A stretch of DNA of 64,000 nt, taken from positions 47,379-111,378 of the forward strand of contig QWIH01000005.1 of NCBI GenBank assembly GCA_021405315.1, read 5' to 3'. The first letter of the stretch is position 1; each line of letters begins with the position of its first letter. A program made the translations under genes and the position numbers. Shown piece after piece: positions 1 to 10,571 of the stretch. This stretch comes from Leptolyngbya sp. PLA1. Lineage in GTDB: Bacteria; Planctomycetota; Phycisphaerae; Phycisphaerales; UBA1924. The notes beneath the pieces are model-generated. The model did not search any database. It was not told the origin of the DNA and worked only from the letters and a program-made list of their open reading frames with translations.

Positions 1-3000
1 GCAAAGGACGTCCGCCTCGAAGGCCAGGGCGCCGGCGAGGTCCACGTCTCCGGCGAGATCGACGCGTCGTCCTCCACGGGCAAGGGCGGACAGGTCCGCA
101 TCCTGGGTGAGAAGGTCGGTGTGACCGATGCGTCCATCAACGCCTCCGGCGCTACAGGCGGCGGGACGGTCCTGATCGGCGGCAACTACCAGGGCCGAGG
201 TCCCGAGCAGAACGCGGACCGCACGTTCGTGGGCTCTAGCACGCGCATCGACGTGAGCGCCACGGACAAGGGCAACGCCGGCACCGCCATCGTGTGGGCC
301 GACGACATCACCCGGTTCCACGGCGAGGTCAAGGCCACCGGCGGAGCGCAGGGTGGTGACGGCGGGTTCGTCGAAGTCAGCGGCAAGCACAACCTCGCGT
401 TCACGGGCAAGGTCGACACCCGGGCGCCGAATGGCCGCACCGGCACCCTGCTTCTGGACCCGGACAACATCACGATCCAGACCGGGGCGGGCGCCGACGA
501 CAACCAGATGAACGCGGGCGTTCCCTCGGGTGATCCGGCGGACGTCATCAACTTCGCCGACGGCGGCGCGACCGACTTCGTCATCGGGCGCGGCACCATC
601 CAGGATGCCACCACCAACGTCATCCTTCAGGCCAACGTCGACATCACGCTCAACACCAACATCACGATGAGCAACGACGGCGTCGGCATCATCATGCAGG
701 CCGGCGACGACATCATCCTCAACAACTCCATCACCACCCGCGGCGGGCAGATCACGCTCACCGCCAACGACAACTCCAACAGCACCGCGACCGGCGACGG
801 ACGCATCCAGATCAGCGGCGACCTCGACACCACCGGCAACAACCAGACCGGCGGCGCCGTCACCCTCACGGTCAGCGGCGGGACCGGCGCGATCACGCTC
901 GGCGCCGACGTCATCACCAGGGGCGGCGCCGTCACGTTCGCCGGCCCCGTCACGCTCTCGGGCGCGACCCGGACCGTTGATGCCACCGACGGCGGCGCTA
1001 CGGCGGCGGGTGCGGCGGTCGCGTTCAACTCCACCGTCAACGCGGGCAGCAACCTCATCGTCAACGCCGGCACGGGCGGGAACGTCACCTTCACGGGCGC
1101 CGTCGGGGGCACGACCGCCCTCAACGATATCACCCTGACGGGCAACGCCGTTTCCCTCGGCGCGGTCACTACCGCGGCCAACGGCGACGTGAGCGTGACC
1201 AATGGCGGGGCGTTCACCATCGGCGGCGACTGGTCGCTGGGCGGCACGCTCACCCAGAGCGGAGCGGGCACGATCGACCTCGGCGGCAGCGTCACAACGT
1301 CCAACGACAACATCACGCTCGCCGGCGCCACGACCGTGACCGCCGCGAGCACCACGCTCAACTCCGGCACGGGGACCACGTCCGTGGGCGCGGTCGATGT
1401 CGGCTCGAACGCGATGACCGTCCTTGCTGACGAGATCGCATTCACCGGCGGCGCGAACAGCATCACGGGCTCGGGGTCGTTTACCGTGGATGTCTCGACC
1501 GCGGCCCGGGCGATCAACATCGAGAACGGCGCGACGGGGCTCAACATCTCCGCCGCCTCGCTGCTCGTGTTCGATTCCGCGCTTGGCTCGCTCACCATCG
1601 GCTCTACCAACGCGGGCAACCTCACCGTCGGCGGGGCGACCACGTTCAACGGCAACACCACGCTCATCACGGGCGACAACTTCGATAACACGGGCGCCAT
1701 CACCGCGACCCAGATCGCCGTTCAGGCAGCGGACGCGCTCACCGTCAGCTCGAACATCACCGCCTCCACATCGCTGGCCCTGCACTCGGGCACCGATGGC
1801 ACGGGCAACATGACGTTCAACAACATCGTCGTGGATTCGCCCTCCATCAGCCTCCGCGCGGGCAGCGGTTCCGGCACCACGGCGTTCGTCGACGCCGGCA
1901 CCAGCACGCCCACCTTCCAGAACGGTGGCGGAACAAACCCGACGACATTCTCGTTCCGCCAGGACGCGGCCGTGTTCGAGTCGCAGCTCCCCGGCACCCT
2001 CCAGTGGGGCGCGGGCGACGCGACGGGTATCGCGATCACCGTGCAGTCCGACGGCGGGAACATCGACCTGAACCTCGGCGCCGACCCGACTCAGCTCGAC
2101 AACTCCGCCCTCACGCTCATTACCGCGGGCGCCAATCGCTCGCGCATCCTCTCGGATCTTGCGCTCGCGTCGCTGAGCGTCACGGGCAACGCCACCCTCT
2201 CCGCCAATGTCACGACGCCCGGCGGCACGGTCAACTTCGGCGGACCCGTTACGCTCGGTGCGAACGCCACGATCGACACGACCAACGGCGGCGCGGTCGC
2301 CGCCGGCAACAACATCTCCTTCGGCTCGACCGTCGACGGCACGACGGCCTCGTCGCAGGGCCTCACGGTCCGTGCGGGCACCGGCGGAAACGTGACCCAC
2401 ACCGGCGCCGTGGGCGGCACCACGCAGCTCGCCGCGTACAGCATCACCAGCGCCAACGACTTCTCCGCGGGCGCCGTGACCACCACCAGCTTCACTCAGG
2501 TCGCGGGCAACGGCACCACCACCATCACCGGGCGCCTCACCGCGAACGGCGCGGGCGGCGTGAACCTGACCGGCACCAACTTTGCCCTCTCCGGAGGCGT
2601 GGACACCGCCACCGGCGGCGCCTTCACCATCGACAACTCCGGTACCGCGACCTTCAGCGGCGGGGCCTCCGGGCGCCTGCTCCTCGACGGCGCGTTCACC
2701 AAGAACGGCGCGGGCGGCGTCAGCGTCGGCGTGGACATCAGCACGACCGACGACAACATCTCGTTCAACGCCGGCACGCTGACCATGACCGCCGCCGCCA
2801 CATTCGGCGCGGATACCGCGACGGTCACGCTCAACACCACGAACCTCAACGGCCAGAACCTGACGCTGGCTGGCAACGGAATCGACTTCGGCGGCGGCGC
2901 TGACTCCATCACCGGCACGGGCGCCGGCACCCTCACGCTCCAGGCCGCGACCAATGCCACAAGCATCGGCGTCGCGGGTGGGGCGGGCACGCTGGACATC

Positions 3001-6000
3001 AGCACGACCGACCTCGCGGCCCTTGCCGACGAGGCCGTCGGCTCGCTCGTCATCGGTGCCGCCTCGGGCACCGGGACGGTCACCGTTGCGGGCGGCACGT
3101 TCCGTGATGCGGTCACCTTCCGCTCGCCCACCTCGGGCACGGTCGCGGTGACCGGGCTCGTGACGGGCAGTCAGTCGGACGCATCGATCACCTTCTCCGC
3201 GCCAACGATCACGCTGGCAGCGGACGTCGTTACCGCCGGCGGGGCGATCAACATCGGAACTGCCGCCGGCCACGCCGCGAGGCTCGACGCGAGCGTGCTG
3301 CTCGACACGACCGACGGCGGCAACGTCGCCACGGGCGGGGACGTCTCCTTCGCGGGCACGCTCAATGCCCTCGCCGCGGGCACGCAGGGGCTGACCATCG
3401 ACGCGGGCACGGGCGGCGTGGTGACCCACACCGGCGTCGTGGGAGGCACCACCGGGCTCGGGGCCTACACCCTGACCAATGCCAACAACTTCACCGCCAC
3501 AGGCGCGGTGACCGTCGCGTCCTTCACCCAGACGGCCGGCCAGGGCACGAGCACCTTCAACGGGCTGCTCACCGCCAACGGAACGCCCGGCGACATCAGC
3601 CTCTCCGGCAACGCCGTCACGTTCAACGCCGGCGTCACAACGCTCAACGGCGGTATCCTGAACGTCACCAGTTCCGGTGCGCTCACCATCGCGAACACGG
3701 GGCTCTCGCTCGACGGCGCGTTCACCAAGGCCGGCGCAGGCAACACCCTGCTCGGTGCGAACATCACCACCAGCAACGACGATATCACCTTCGGCGGTGC
3801 GGGCGCCGTCAGCCTGACTGCAGCTTCGACACTCTCCGCGGGCACCGGCACGATCTCGATCGGTGCGGCGGACCTTGACGGGCAGAACTTCACTCTCGCC
3901 GCGGACGAGATCGACTTCACGGGCGCCGCGAACACCGTCGTCGGGAACGGGATCGGGAACCTGACCCTCCGTGGCGGTGCCGCAGGCACCTCCATCGGCG
4001 TGGTGAATGCCGCCTCCACGCTCGAACTTTCGGCGGCCGACTTGGCCGCCCTCGCGGACGAGGTCGCCGCTTCGATCATCATTGGTGGCGCGGGGGTCAG
4101 CGGCGACATCACCGTCGGCTCGGCGGTCTCGTTCCGCGACTGGGTGACGCTGCAGACCTCGGGCGCGATCGCCATCACGGGCGCGATTACCGGGTCCAAC
4201 GCGGACTCCAATGTCTCCATCGACGGCGGCACGGTGAACCTTGCAGCGAACATCACGACGCAGGGCGCGGCGGTCTCGATCGCGGGCGCCACGACGCTCT
4301 CCGGCGACGCGACGATTGACACGACCAACGCGGGCGGTGCGGCAGCCGGTGCAAACATCAGCATCACGTCCGCGCTCGATTCCTCGGCCGCGGGCTCCAA
4401 CACGCTTTCCCTGGAGTCAGGAACCTCGGGTGATATCTCCATCGCGGCAATCGGTGCCGCGACGCGGCTGGGCGGCTTTGAGATCCTCGGGGCTGACAAC
4501 GTGTCGGCCCAGAGCATCCGCGCCACGTTCATCAACAACACCGTAGCCGGTACCGCGACCTACTCCGGCGCGCTCGACACGACCGGCCTTGCCGGTATCA
4601 CGCTCTCGGGCGCGGGCGGCCACGACCTCACCGCGGGCGCGACCACCACGGGCGGCGGCGTGTTCATCGCAGACGCCGCGGGCACGCTCACGGTCGGCGC
4701 ATCCGGCCTCTCGCTGGACGGCTCGTTCACCCGGTCCAACGGCGCCACCTCGCTCGCCGGCGACATCACCACGACCAACGACGACATCAACTTCAGCGAC
4801 GCGGCTTCCGCCGTGACGCTGACCGGCAACTCCGTTCTCACAGCTGGGACGGGCACCATCAGCCTCCGCGGCGTCGCGATGGGCTCGCAGGATCTCACGC
4901 TCGCGGCGGACGGCATCGACCTGCTCGGAGGGAACGACTCGGTGACCGGCGCGGGCTCCGGCACGCTGACTCTCCGTGGCGGCTCCGACGCGACGTCGAT
5001 CGGCCTTGCGGGAGGCGCGGGCACGCTGCAGATTACCCAGGCGGACCTGGATGCGGTCGCTGTCGGCGCCATCTTCGAGATGCTCATCGGATCCGCGACG
5101 GGCACCGGTGACATCACCGTCCCCGCCGGCGGCGTCTCGTTCAACAACGATGTCCGCTTCCTGGGCGACACGGCGACACTCGTGCTGAACGGCCCCATCA
5201 CCTTCGCGAACCCCACGGGCTGCCTCACGTTCGACCTCGCGGTCGACCTCGGGACGGATCTGACCGCCGCGTGCATCATCTTCAACGACGCGCTCACCAT
5301 CACCGCCGCGGGCATCGACCTGTCCGTGGGCACCGGCAACATCGACTTCAACAGCACGGTCGACGTGGGCGCATTCGGGTTTGATGCCACCGGCGATGAC
5401 ATCAACTTCGCGGGCGGGGCGGACAGCGTCACCGGCACCGGCGCCGGCACCGTGGGGCTCACCGCGGGCACCGTCGGCAACATCCGGGTCGGTGCAGCGG
5501 GCAGCGGGCTGGTCATCAGCTCCACCGACCTCGCGGCCTTCGCGGACGGCTTCGGCTCGCTCGTGATCGGCAACTCCTCCGACGCCAACACCATCACGCT
5601 CGGCGCCGCAACCTATCGCGATCCGGTGAGGTTCGAGACTACCGGCGCGGGCGCCATCAACGTCACCGGCGCGATCACCGGAACCGGCGACGCGTCCTTC
5701 GCGTTCGGCGGCGCCACGAATCTCGGGGCGGACGTCTCCACCGCTGGCGGCGACATCGATCTGGAGGGCGCCACCCTCCTCAACACCGATGTTGTGCTCA
5801 GCGCGGGCACGGGTGCAGTCACCGCGAGTGCCGGCCTTGGACTCGACGGCAACGACCTCACCATCGCGGCGGACGCGATTGACTTCGCCGGCGGTGCGGA
5901 CTCCGTCGGCGGCGACGGCACCGGCACGCTCACCCTTCGGGGCGGCACCGCCGCCAGCAGCATCGGCGTGGGCGGGGGCACCGGCACGCTGCAGATCGAC

Positions 6001-9000
6001 GACACCGACCTCGCGGCCCTGGCGGATGGTGTGGCCGGCCAGATCGTCATCGGCCAGAGCAGCGGTACCGGGGATGTCACCGTCGCGTCCTCCACGTTCC
6101 GCGACGCTGTGGTCTTCCGGACAGGCTCGCTCAACTCCGTCATCGTCAGCGGGCTGCTCACCGGGTCGACCGCGGACGCGAGCGTCACCGCGGAGGGGGG
6201 CGCAGCGGTCCTCTTCGCGAACATCGTGACCCTGGGCGGCGCGGTGAACCTCGACGTTGCGACCACGCGGCTCGGCGCGTCCGCCGCGATCGACACCACC
6301 TCCGCGGGCGGCGCTGCGGCGGGGGGAAACATCACCTTCGGCGGGGCCCTCCGCGGCACCAGCGACGGTGCGCAGGGCCTGGTCCTCAACGCCGGCACCG
6401 GTGGTGCCATCCTGATCACCGGGGCGACGGGTTCCACCAGGCTCGCGGGCTTCACCGTGCTCGGCGCGGCAACGCTCTCCACGCAGGGTGTTCGCTCGAC
6501 CTTCATCGATTCCACCGTCGGCACTTCGGCGACCTATGCGGGGCTGCTCGACACCACCGGCGCGGGAGGCATCGGCCTGCACGGCGCGGGCACGCACACC
6601 CTCTCGGGAGGGGCTACCACCACAGGCGCCGGCGGCTTCACCGCGGACGCCGCCGGCCTGCTCACCATCAACACCGCCGCCCTCAGCCTCGACGGTGCCT
6701 TCGACCGCTCCGGCGGCGCCACCAGCCTCGGTGCCGGCATCAGCACCACCGGGGACAGCGTTTCCTTCGGCGGTGATGTCACCGTCACCTCTGATCTGGC
6801 CATCAGCACCGTCGCGGGTGGCAACGTCACCGGGGCGACCGTGACATTCGCCGGGGCCACCGACGGCGACGCCCCGGGCCGCGACCTTTCCATCGACGCC
6901 GGCACCGCGGGCACCGTGACCTTCGGCGGGGACGTGGGCGCCACGCAGGCGCTCGGTTCGCTGACCGCCGTCGCCGACACATCCGTGACCTCCATCTTCC
7001 TCCAGAACGTCATCACCACCGACGGTCAGAGCTACACCGGCTCGCTCCGGCTCGCGGGCGACCTCACCAACACCGGCTCGGGCGACATGCTTCTCGCCGG
7101 TCCGGTCGAGCTCACCTCCGATGTCTCCATCGTCAACTCCGGGGCCGCCGGCGATGACATTTCCATCACCGGGGCCGTCACCTCGGACGGCACTGCGCGG
7201 GCGCTGACCCTGGGCGGCGCGGGCAACCTGGGCAACGTCACGCTCCTTTCCGCTGCGGGGAGCCCCAACCTGCTCTCGGCGCTCACCGCGGTCGGCGGAA
7301 CGATCACAACATCCTCGGTCTCCACCACCGGCGATCAGAGTTACACGGGAGATGTCATCTCCAACGGCAACCTCTCCGGCGCCGCGATCAGCGTCACGGG
7401 CGATCTTCTGGCCAACGGCGATCTCTCCGGCACCTCCATCAGCGTCTCCGGCAACATGCTGGTCGGTGTTGATCTGACGGTGAATGCCACCGCTTCGTTC
7501 GGCGTGGGCGGCACCACCAACTCGGAGGCCACGGAGTTCAACGACCTCACCATCAACTCGCCCAACATCTCGCTGACCGGAGCCGTAGGCGGCGTCGACG
7601 CCCTGGGGGCCATCACCACGGACACCGGCGGCTCGCTCGCCCTGGGCGGCGGGTCCGTCACCACCCGTGACGGCCAGACCTGGGGAGAGAACATCACCCT
7701 CGGCGCCAACACGACATTCACCAGCACCAACAACGGGACCATCCGCTTCAACGGCACCGTCAACTCGGACGGCAGCGCTCGCGACCTGGTGGTCAACACG
7801 GGCGGCGACTCCATCTTCACCCAGGCGATCGGCAACACCTCGGCACTCTCCGACTTCGAGACCGACGCGGGCGGTACCAGCACGTTCAGCGGCAACGTGA
7901 CCGCGGGCGGCAGCATCGAGGTCGGGGACGCCGCCGTGCTTGCCGGGAACCTGCTCTTCACGGCGCCCGTCATCGAGTTCGACGGCACCGTGGACTCCGA
8001 CGGCACCGCCCGGGACCTCACCCTCAACGGCAGCAGCAGCGTGACGTTGGCGGGCAACGCCGGCGCAAACTCCGTGCTCTCGACGCTCTCGGTCACGAGC
8101 CCCAGCATCAGCCTCCGCTCTGTGGCCACGACCGGCGCCCAGACCTACAGCGGCTCTGTGACGCTCGACGGGGCACTCGCCGCCTCGGGGGCCGCCGATG
8201 TCGTGATCACCGGGGCCCTTGCCCTTGGCGGAGACAGCTCCGTCACGACTGGTGGCGGGAACATCAACATCTCGGGCGAGGTGAACTCCATCACTACGCC
8301 ATTTGCCCTCGCGCTCAGCGCGGGCGCCGGCGATGTCATCCTGGGCTCGAACGTGGGCACGGGGAACGCCGCCAACCAGGCACGCCTCGCCTCCTTCTCC
8401 GCGAGCGGCGACGCGATCACGCTCCGCAGCGTGCGCACCAGCGGGCTCCAGTCCATCACAGGGGCCACGGTTTCTCTCAACGGCAACCTCACCGCCGTCG
8501 ACACCGGCCCGATCTCCATCGCCGGGGCGCTCACGCTCCTGGCGGACACTCAGATCGTCGCGAACAGCGGGGCGGTGCAGTTCGGCGGGACTGTGAACTC
8601 CGACGGCACGGCCAGATCGCTCACCGTCACCGCCGGCGGGAGCGAGGTTCTCTTCTCCAGCGGCGTGGGGACCAGCAACGCCCTGAGCACCTTGACCGTC
8701 GCCGCCACCTCCGCCCGGTTCGACGTCTCTGATAGCGCCCAGCGCCTCGTCCGCACCAACGGCGATCAGACCATCAACGCCGCGGTCCTGCTCGGCAGCG
8801 ACATGACCTTCGGCGGCAACGACATTACCTTTGGCGGCACCATCAACAGCGCCGACACCACCGCCCGCGCTCTGACCGTCAACACCAGCACCGTCTCCGG
8901 CGACACGGGCGTCACCACCTTCAGCTCCGCCATCGGCGCGGTCAACGCCCTTCTGAGCCTCAACACGAATACCGAGGGCATCACCATGGTGGGTGCCAAC

Positions 9001-10485
9001 ATCACCACCACCTCGGGCATGACCTTTGCGGACCCGCTGCGGCTCACGGGCAACGCGGTGCTCGACGGCGGCGCGGGGGCCCTCTTCTTCCGCTCCACCA
9101 TCGAGACCGATGCCGGCGCCGCGAACGACGCGGATCTCACGCTCCTTACGACCCTCAACGCCAACGCCGACACCATTCCGATCAAGTTCGGTGCGAACAT
9201 CGGGGTGGGTCGCCGCCTGCGATCCCTGAGCATCGGTGCTGATCGGAGCACGCCGCAGCAGGCAGCGACCGCCGTCATGAGCGACGGGTTCGACGCCAAC
9301 GGGGTCATCGCCGGAAGCAGCTTCCAGACGACCGACAGCTACACCATCAACACCGGGACGGGCGGCTTCACCATGGGCCGTGGTCAGAAGCTGACCGCCC
9401 TGGGTCGCCTCAGCATCCTGACCTCCGGCGCGGTGGTTCTCAGCGACCTCACCTCCCTGGGCGACATGACCGTCCGGGGCACTTCGATCGCCATCAAGCT
9501 CCGGCCGGGCGGCACGGTCTTCGACAACGTGTTCCAGAGCGCCGACCAGACCGTCACTGACCTCAGCGTCGACTTCGTCGCCGCGGGTGAGATCTCCTTC
9601 ATCGACCTCAACAGCACGCCGATCGCGCCGACGCTGATCGCCTTCGGCGACGCGCGCGAGCCCACGTTCGCCACCAACTCGGGCAACCGGCCCATCAACC
9701 TCAACGGCTTCAACTTCCTCCAGTTCACCGACGTCAACGGGCCTCTGAGCTCCGCCTTCTTCATCGACCCCCGGACAGGCAACGGCGGGCGTCTGCTCGG
9801 GCTGGACATCGTCGCCAAGGGCCCGCCTGTGGACGACCTTGCCACCTCGATCGCCGGGGCCATCCCGCGCGATACCGAGAGCCGCGAGAACGCACCGCCG
9901 GTCACCATCTCCGCCGCGCTGCGCGAGCCGCTGCAGGAAATGGGAATCTCGGTGCGGGACCTCGAGTTCACCGAGCTCGTTGAGTACCTCGTCGGCCGTG
10001 CCCTCTACCGCGACCTGCCCGGCAAGCCCTCGCCCAGGCCCGAGGACATCCGCGTCACGGTCAATCGCCTGGCGTCCGAACCCGTGCAGGCGCTCATCGC
10101 GGCCTACCGCGGCCTGCTCTACAAGGAGACGACCAACCCCGATGGCACGACCGAGCTGGTGCCCAACCAGGACGCCGTCCGCACCGTCCTGGAGGATGCG
10201 TGGAATGTCTACGCCGAGGAAGCGGGCGATCAGGCCTCCGGCAAGGGCTTCGCCGCCTGGCTCAGCACTCGCGGTGCCAGCGCCAGCCCCACGGAGCGCG
10301 AGGCCGCACGGATCTTCGACGGCATCCGTGACGTGCTCGACAAGATCTCCGCGCTGGGCCTGTCCCCCGCGGAGGCCCGCATCCCGCGGGATCGCCTCCT
10401 GGGCGAACTCAAGCCCCAGTCCATGACCGATGAGCAGATGCTCGACGCGGTCCAGATCGAGGCCGAGCCGCTCGCCATGCGTTGA
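1..10485 (+). CDS. Giant filamentous-haemagglutinin-like exoprotein, beta-strand repeats (5' end outside window)
   Basis: The frame is open from base 1, so this is the 3' part of a longer gene; at least 3494 codons lie in the window. The first ~150 residues carry the short motifs GGDGGFVEVSG and LLLDPDNI, which follow the haemagglutination domain in two-partner-secretion (TpsA) exoproteins. The body is almost entirely Gly/Thr/Ala/Asp-rich short beta strands predicted to form a beta-helix, with larger repeat units marked by a DLAALADE-like motif at 3010, 4039, 5044, 5527 and 6007. From about 9830 the repeats stop and a charged, helix-rich tail of about 215 residues follows. The likely role is a secreted or surface adhesin; no TpsB-type transporter gene is in the window. 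The product class is fairly sure, its function is not. A terminator follows directly, so it is transcribed separately from the T6SS genes. Confidence 0.85.
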   Translation, partial: AKDVRLEGQGAGEVHVSGEIDASSSTGKGGQVRILGEKVGVTDASINASGATGGGTVLIGGNYQGRGPEQNADRTFVGSSTRIDVSATDKGNAGTAIVWADDITRFHGEVKATGGAQGGDGGFVEVSGKHNLAFTGKVDTRAPNGRTGTLLLDPDNITIQTGAGADDNQMNAGVPSGDPADVINFADGGATDFVIGRGTIQDATTNVILQANVDITLNTNITMSNDGVGIIMQAGDDIILNNSITTRGGQITLTANDNSNSTATGDGRIQISGDLDTTGNNQTGGAVTLTVSGGTGAITLGADVITRGGAVTFAGPVTLSGATRTVDATDGGATAAGAAVAFNSTVNAGSNLIVNAGTGGNVTFTGAVGGTTALNDITLTGNAVSLGAVTTAANGDVSVTNGGAFTIGGDWSLGGTLTQSGAGTIDLGGSVTTSNDNITLAGATTVTAASTTLNSGTGTTSVGAVDVGSNAMTVLADEIAFTGGANSITGSGSFTVDVSTAARAINIENGATGLNISAASLLVFDSALGSLTIGSTNAGNLTVGGATTFNGNTTLITGDNFDNTGAITATQIAVQAADALTVSSNITASTSLALHSGTDGTGNMTFNNIVVDSPSISLRAGSGSGTTAFVDAGTSTPTFQNGGGTNPTTFSFRQDAAVFESQLPGTLQWGAGDATGIAITVQSDGGNIDLNLGADPTQLDNSALTLITAGANRSRILSDLALASLSVTGNATLSANVTTPGGTVNFGGPVTLGANATIDTTNGGAVAAGNNISFGSTVDGTTASSQGLTVRAGTGGNVTHTGAVGGTTQLAAYSITSANDFSAGAVTTTSFTQVAGNGTTTITGRLTANGAGGVNLTGTNFALSGGVDTATGGAFTIDNSGTATFSGGASGRLLLDGAFTKNGAGGVSVGVDISTTDDNISFNAGTLTMTAAATFGADTATVTLNTTNLNGQNLTLAGNGIDFGGGADSITGTGAGTLTLQAATNATSIGVAGGAGTLDISTTDLAALADEAVGSLVIGAASGTGTVTVAGGTFRDAVTFRSPTSGTVAVTGLVTGSQSDASITFSAPTITLAADVVTAGGAINIGTAAGHAARLDASVLLDTTDGGNVATGGDVSFAGTLNALAAGTQGLTIDAGTGGVVTHTGVVGGTTGLGAYTLTNANNFTATGAVTVASFTQTAGQGTSTFNGLLTANGTPGDISLSGNAVTFNAGVTTLNGGILNVTSSGALTIANTGLSLDGAFTKAGAGNTLLGANITTSNDDITFGGAGAVSLTAASTLSAGTGTISIGAADLDGQNFTLAADEIDFTGAANTVVGNGIGNLTLRGGAAGTSIGVVNAASTLELSAADLAALADEVAASIIIGGAGVSGDITVGSAVSFRDWVTLQTSGAIAITGAITGSNADSNVSIDGGTVNLAANITTQGAAVSIAGATTLSGDATIDTTNAGGAAAGANISITSALDSSAAGSNTLSLESGTSGDISIAAIGAATRLGGFEILGADNVSAQSIRATFINNTVAGTATYSGALDTTGLAGITLSGAGGHDLTAGATTTGGGVFIADAAGTLTVGASGLSLDGSFTRSNGATSLAGDITTTNDDINFSDAASAVTLTGNSVLTAGTGTISLRGVAMGSQDLTLAADGIDLLGGNDSVTGAGSGTLTLRGGSDATSIGLAGGAGTLQITQADLDAVAVGAIFEMLIGSATGTGDITVPAGGVSFNNDVRFLGDTATLVLNGPITFANPTGCLTFDLAVDLGTDLTAACIIFNDALTITAAGIDLSVGTGNIDFNSTVDVGAFGFDATGDDINFAGGADSVTGTGAGTVGLTAGTVGNIRVGAAGSGLVISSTDLAAFADGFGSLVIGNSSDANTITLGAATYRDPVRFETTGAGAINVTGAITGTGDASFAFGGATNLGADVSTAGGDIDLEGATLLNTDVVLSAGTGAVTASAGLGLDGNDLTIAADAIDFAGGADSVGGDGTGTLTLRGGTAASSIGVGGGTGTLQIDDTDLAALADGVAGQIVIGQSSGTGDVTVASSTFRDAVVFRTGSLNSVIVSGLLTGSTADASVTAEGGAAVLFANIVTLGGAVNLDVATTRLGASAAIDTTSAGGAAAGGNITFGGALRGTSDGAQGLVLNAGTGGAILITGATGSTRLAGFTVLGAATLSTQGVRSTFIDSTVGTSATYAGLLDTTGAGGIGLHGAGTHTLSGGATTTGAGGFTADAAGLLTINTAALSLDGAFDRSGGATSLGAGISTTGDSVSFGGDVTVTSDLAISTVAGGNVTGATVTFAGATDGDAPGRDLSIDAGTAGTVTFGGDVGATQALGSLTAVADTSVTSIFLQNVITTDGQSYTGSLRLAGDLTNTGSGDMLLAGPVELTSDVSIVNSGAAGDDISITGAVTSDGTARALTLGGAGNLGNVTLLSAAGSPNLLSALTAVGGTITTSSVSTTGDQSYTGDVISNGNLSGAAISVTGDLLANGDLSGTSISVSGNMLVGVDLTVNATASFGVGGTTNSEATEFNDLTINSPNISLTGAVGGVDALGAITTDTGGSLALGGGSVTTRDGQTWGENITLGANTTFTSTNNGTIRFNGTVNSDGSARDLVVNTGGDSIFTQAIGNTSALSDFETDAGGTSTFSGNVTAGGSIEVGDAAVLAGNLLFTAPVIEFDGTVDSDGTARDLTLNGSSSVTLAGNAGANSVLSTLSVTSPSISLRSVATTGAQTYSGSVTLDGALAASGAADVVITGALALGGDSSVTTGGGNINISGEVNSITTPFALALSAGAGDVILGSNVGTGNAANQARLASFSASGDAITLRSVRTSGLQSITGATVSLNGNLTAVDTGPISIAGALTLLADTQIVANSGAVQFGGTVNSDGTARSLTVTAGGSEVLFSSGVGTSNALSTLTVAATSARFDVSDSAQRLVRTNGDQTINAAVLLGSDMTFGGNDITFGGTINSADTTARALTVNTSTVSGDTGVTTFSSAIGAVNALLSLNTNTEGITMVGANITTTSGMTFADPLRLTGNAVLDGGAGALFFRSTIETDAGAANDADLTLLTTLNANADTIPIKFGANIGVGRRLRSLSIGADRSTPQQAATAVMSDGFDANGVIAGSSFQTTDSYTINTGTGGFTMGRGQKLTALGRLSILTSGAVVLSDLTSLGDMTVRGTSIAIKLRPGGTVFDNVFQSADQTVTDLSVDFVAAGEISFIDLNSTPIAPTLIAFGDAREPTFATNSGNRPINLNGFNFLQFTDVNGPLSSAFFIDPRTGNGGRLLGLDIVAKGPPVDDLATSIAGAIPRDTESRENAPPVTISAALREPLQEMGISVRDLEFTELVEYLVGRALYRDLPGKPSPRPEDIRVTVNRLASEPVQALIAAYRGLLYKETTNPDGTTELVPNQDAVRTVLEDAWNVYAEEAGDQASGKGFAAWLSTRGASASPTEREAARIFDGIRDVLDKISALGLSPAEARIPRDRLLGELKPQSMTDEQMLDAVQIEAEPLAMR

Positions 10486-10491
10486 TTGTCA

Positions 10492-10525
10492 CGGGAGGAC
10501 CGGGGACACCCGGTCTTCCCGCTTT
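10492..10525 (+). terminator. Intrinsic terminator after the giant exoprotein gene
   Basis: A 13-bp hairpin (arms 10492-10504 and 10509-10521, one G-T wobble) closes a GACA tetraloop and is followed by CTTTT. It begins 7 bases after the exoprotein stop codon. It also rules out the far-upstream in-frame start for tssA, which would lie in front of the hairpin. Confidence 0.8.
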
Positions 10526-10571
10526 TCCCCCCAGGGCGTGGTGCCCGGGCGTTGAAGATGGGCGGTGCTTC

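Noticed and set aside
4417..6597. 726-codon minus-strand open frame across the exoprotein repeats
   Set aside because: Antisense shadow of the repetitive GC-rich gene; composition dominated by Arg/Gly/Ala/Glu with no family motif and no ribosome site.
10482..10571. Earlier start for tssA at 10482
   Set aside because: It overlaps the exoprotein stop and lies in front of the terminator hairpin; the extra residues do not resemble TssA.
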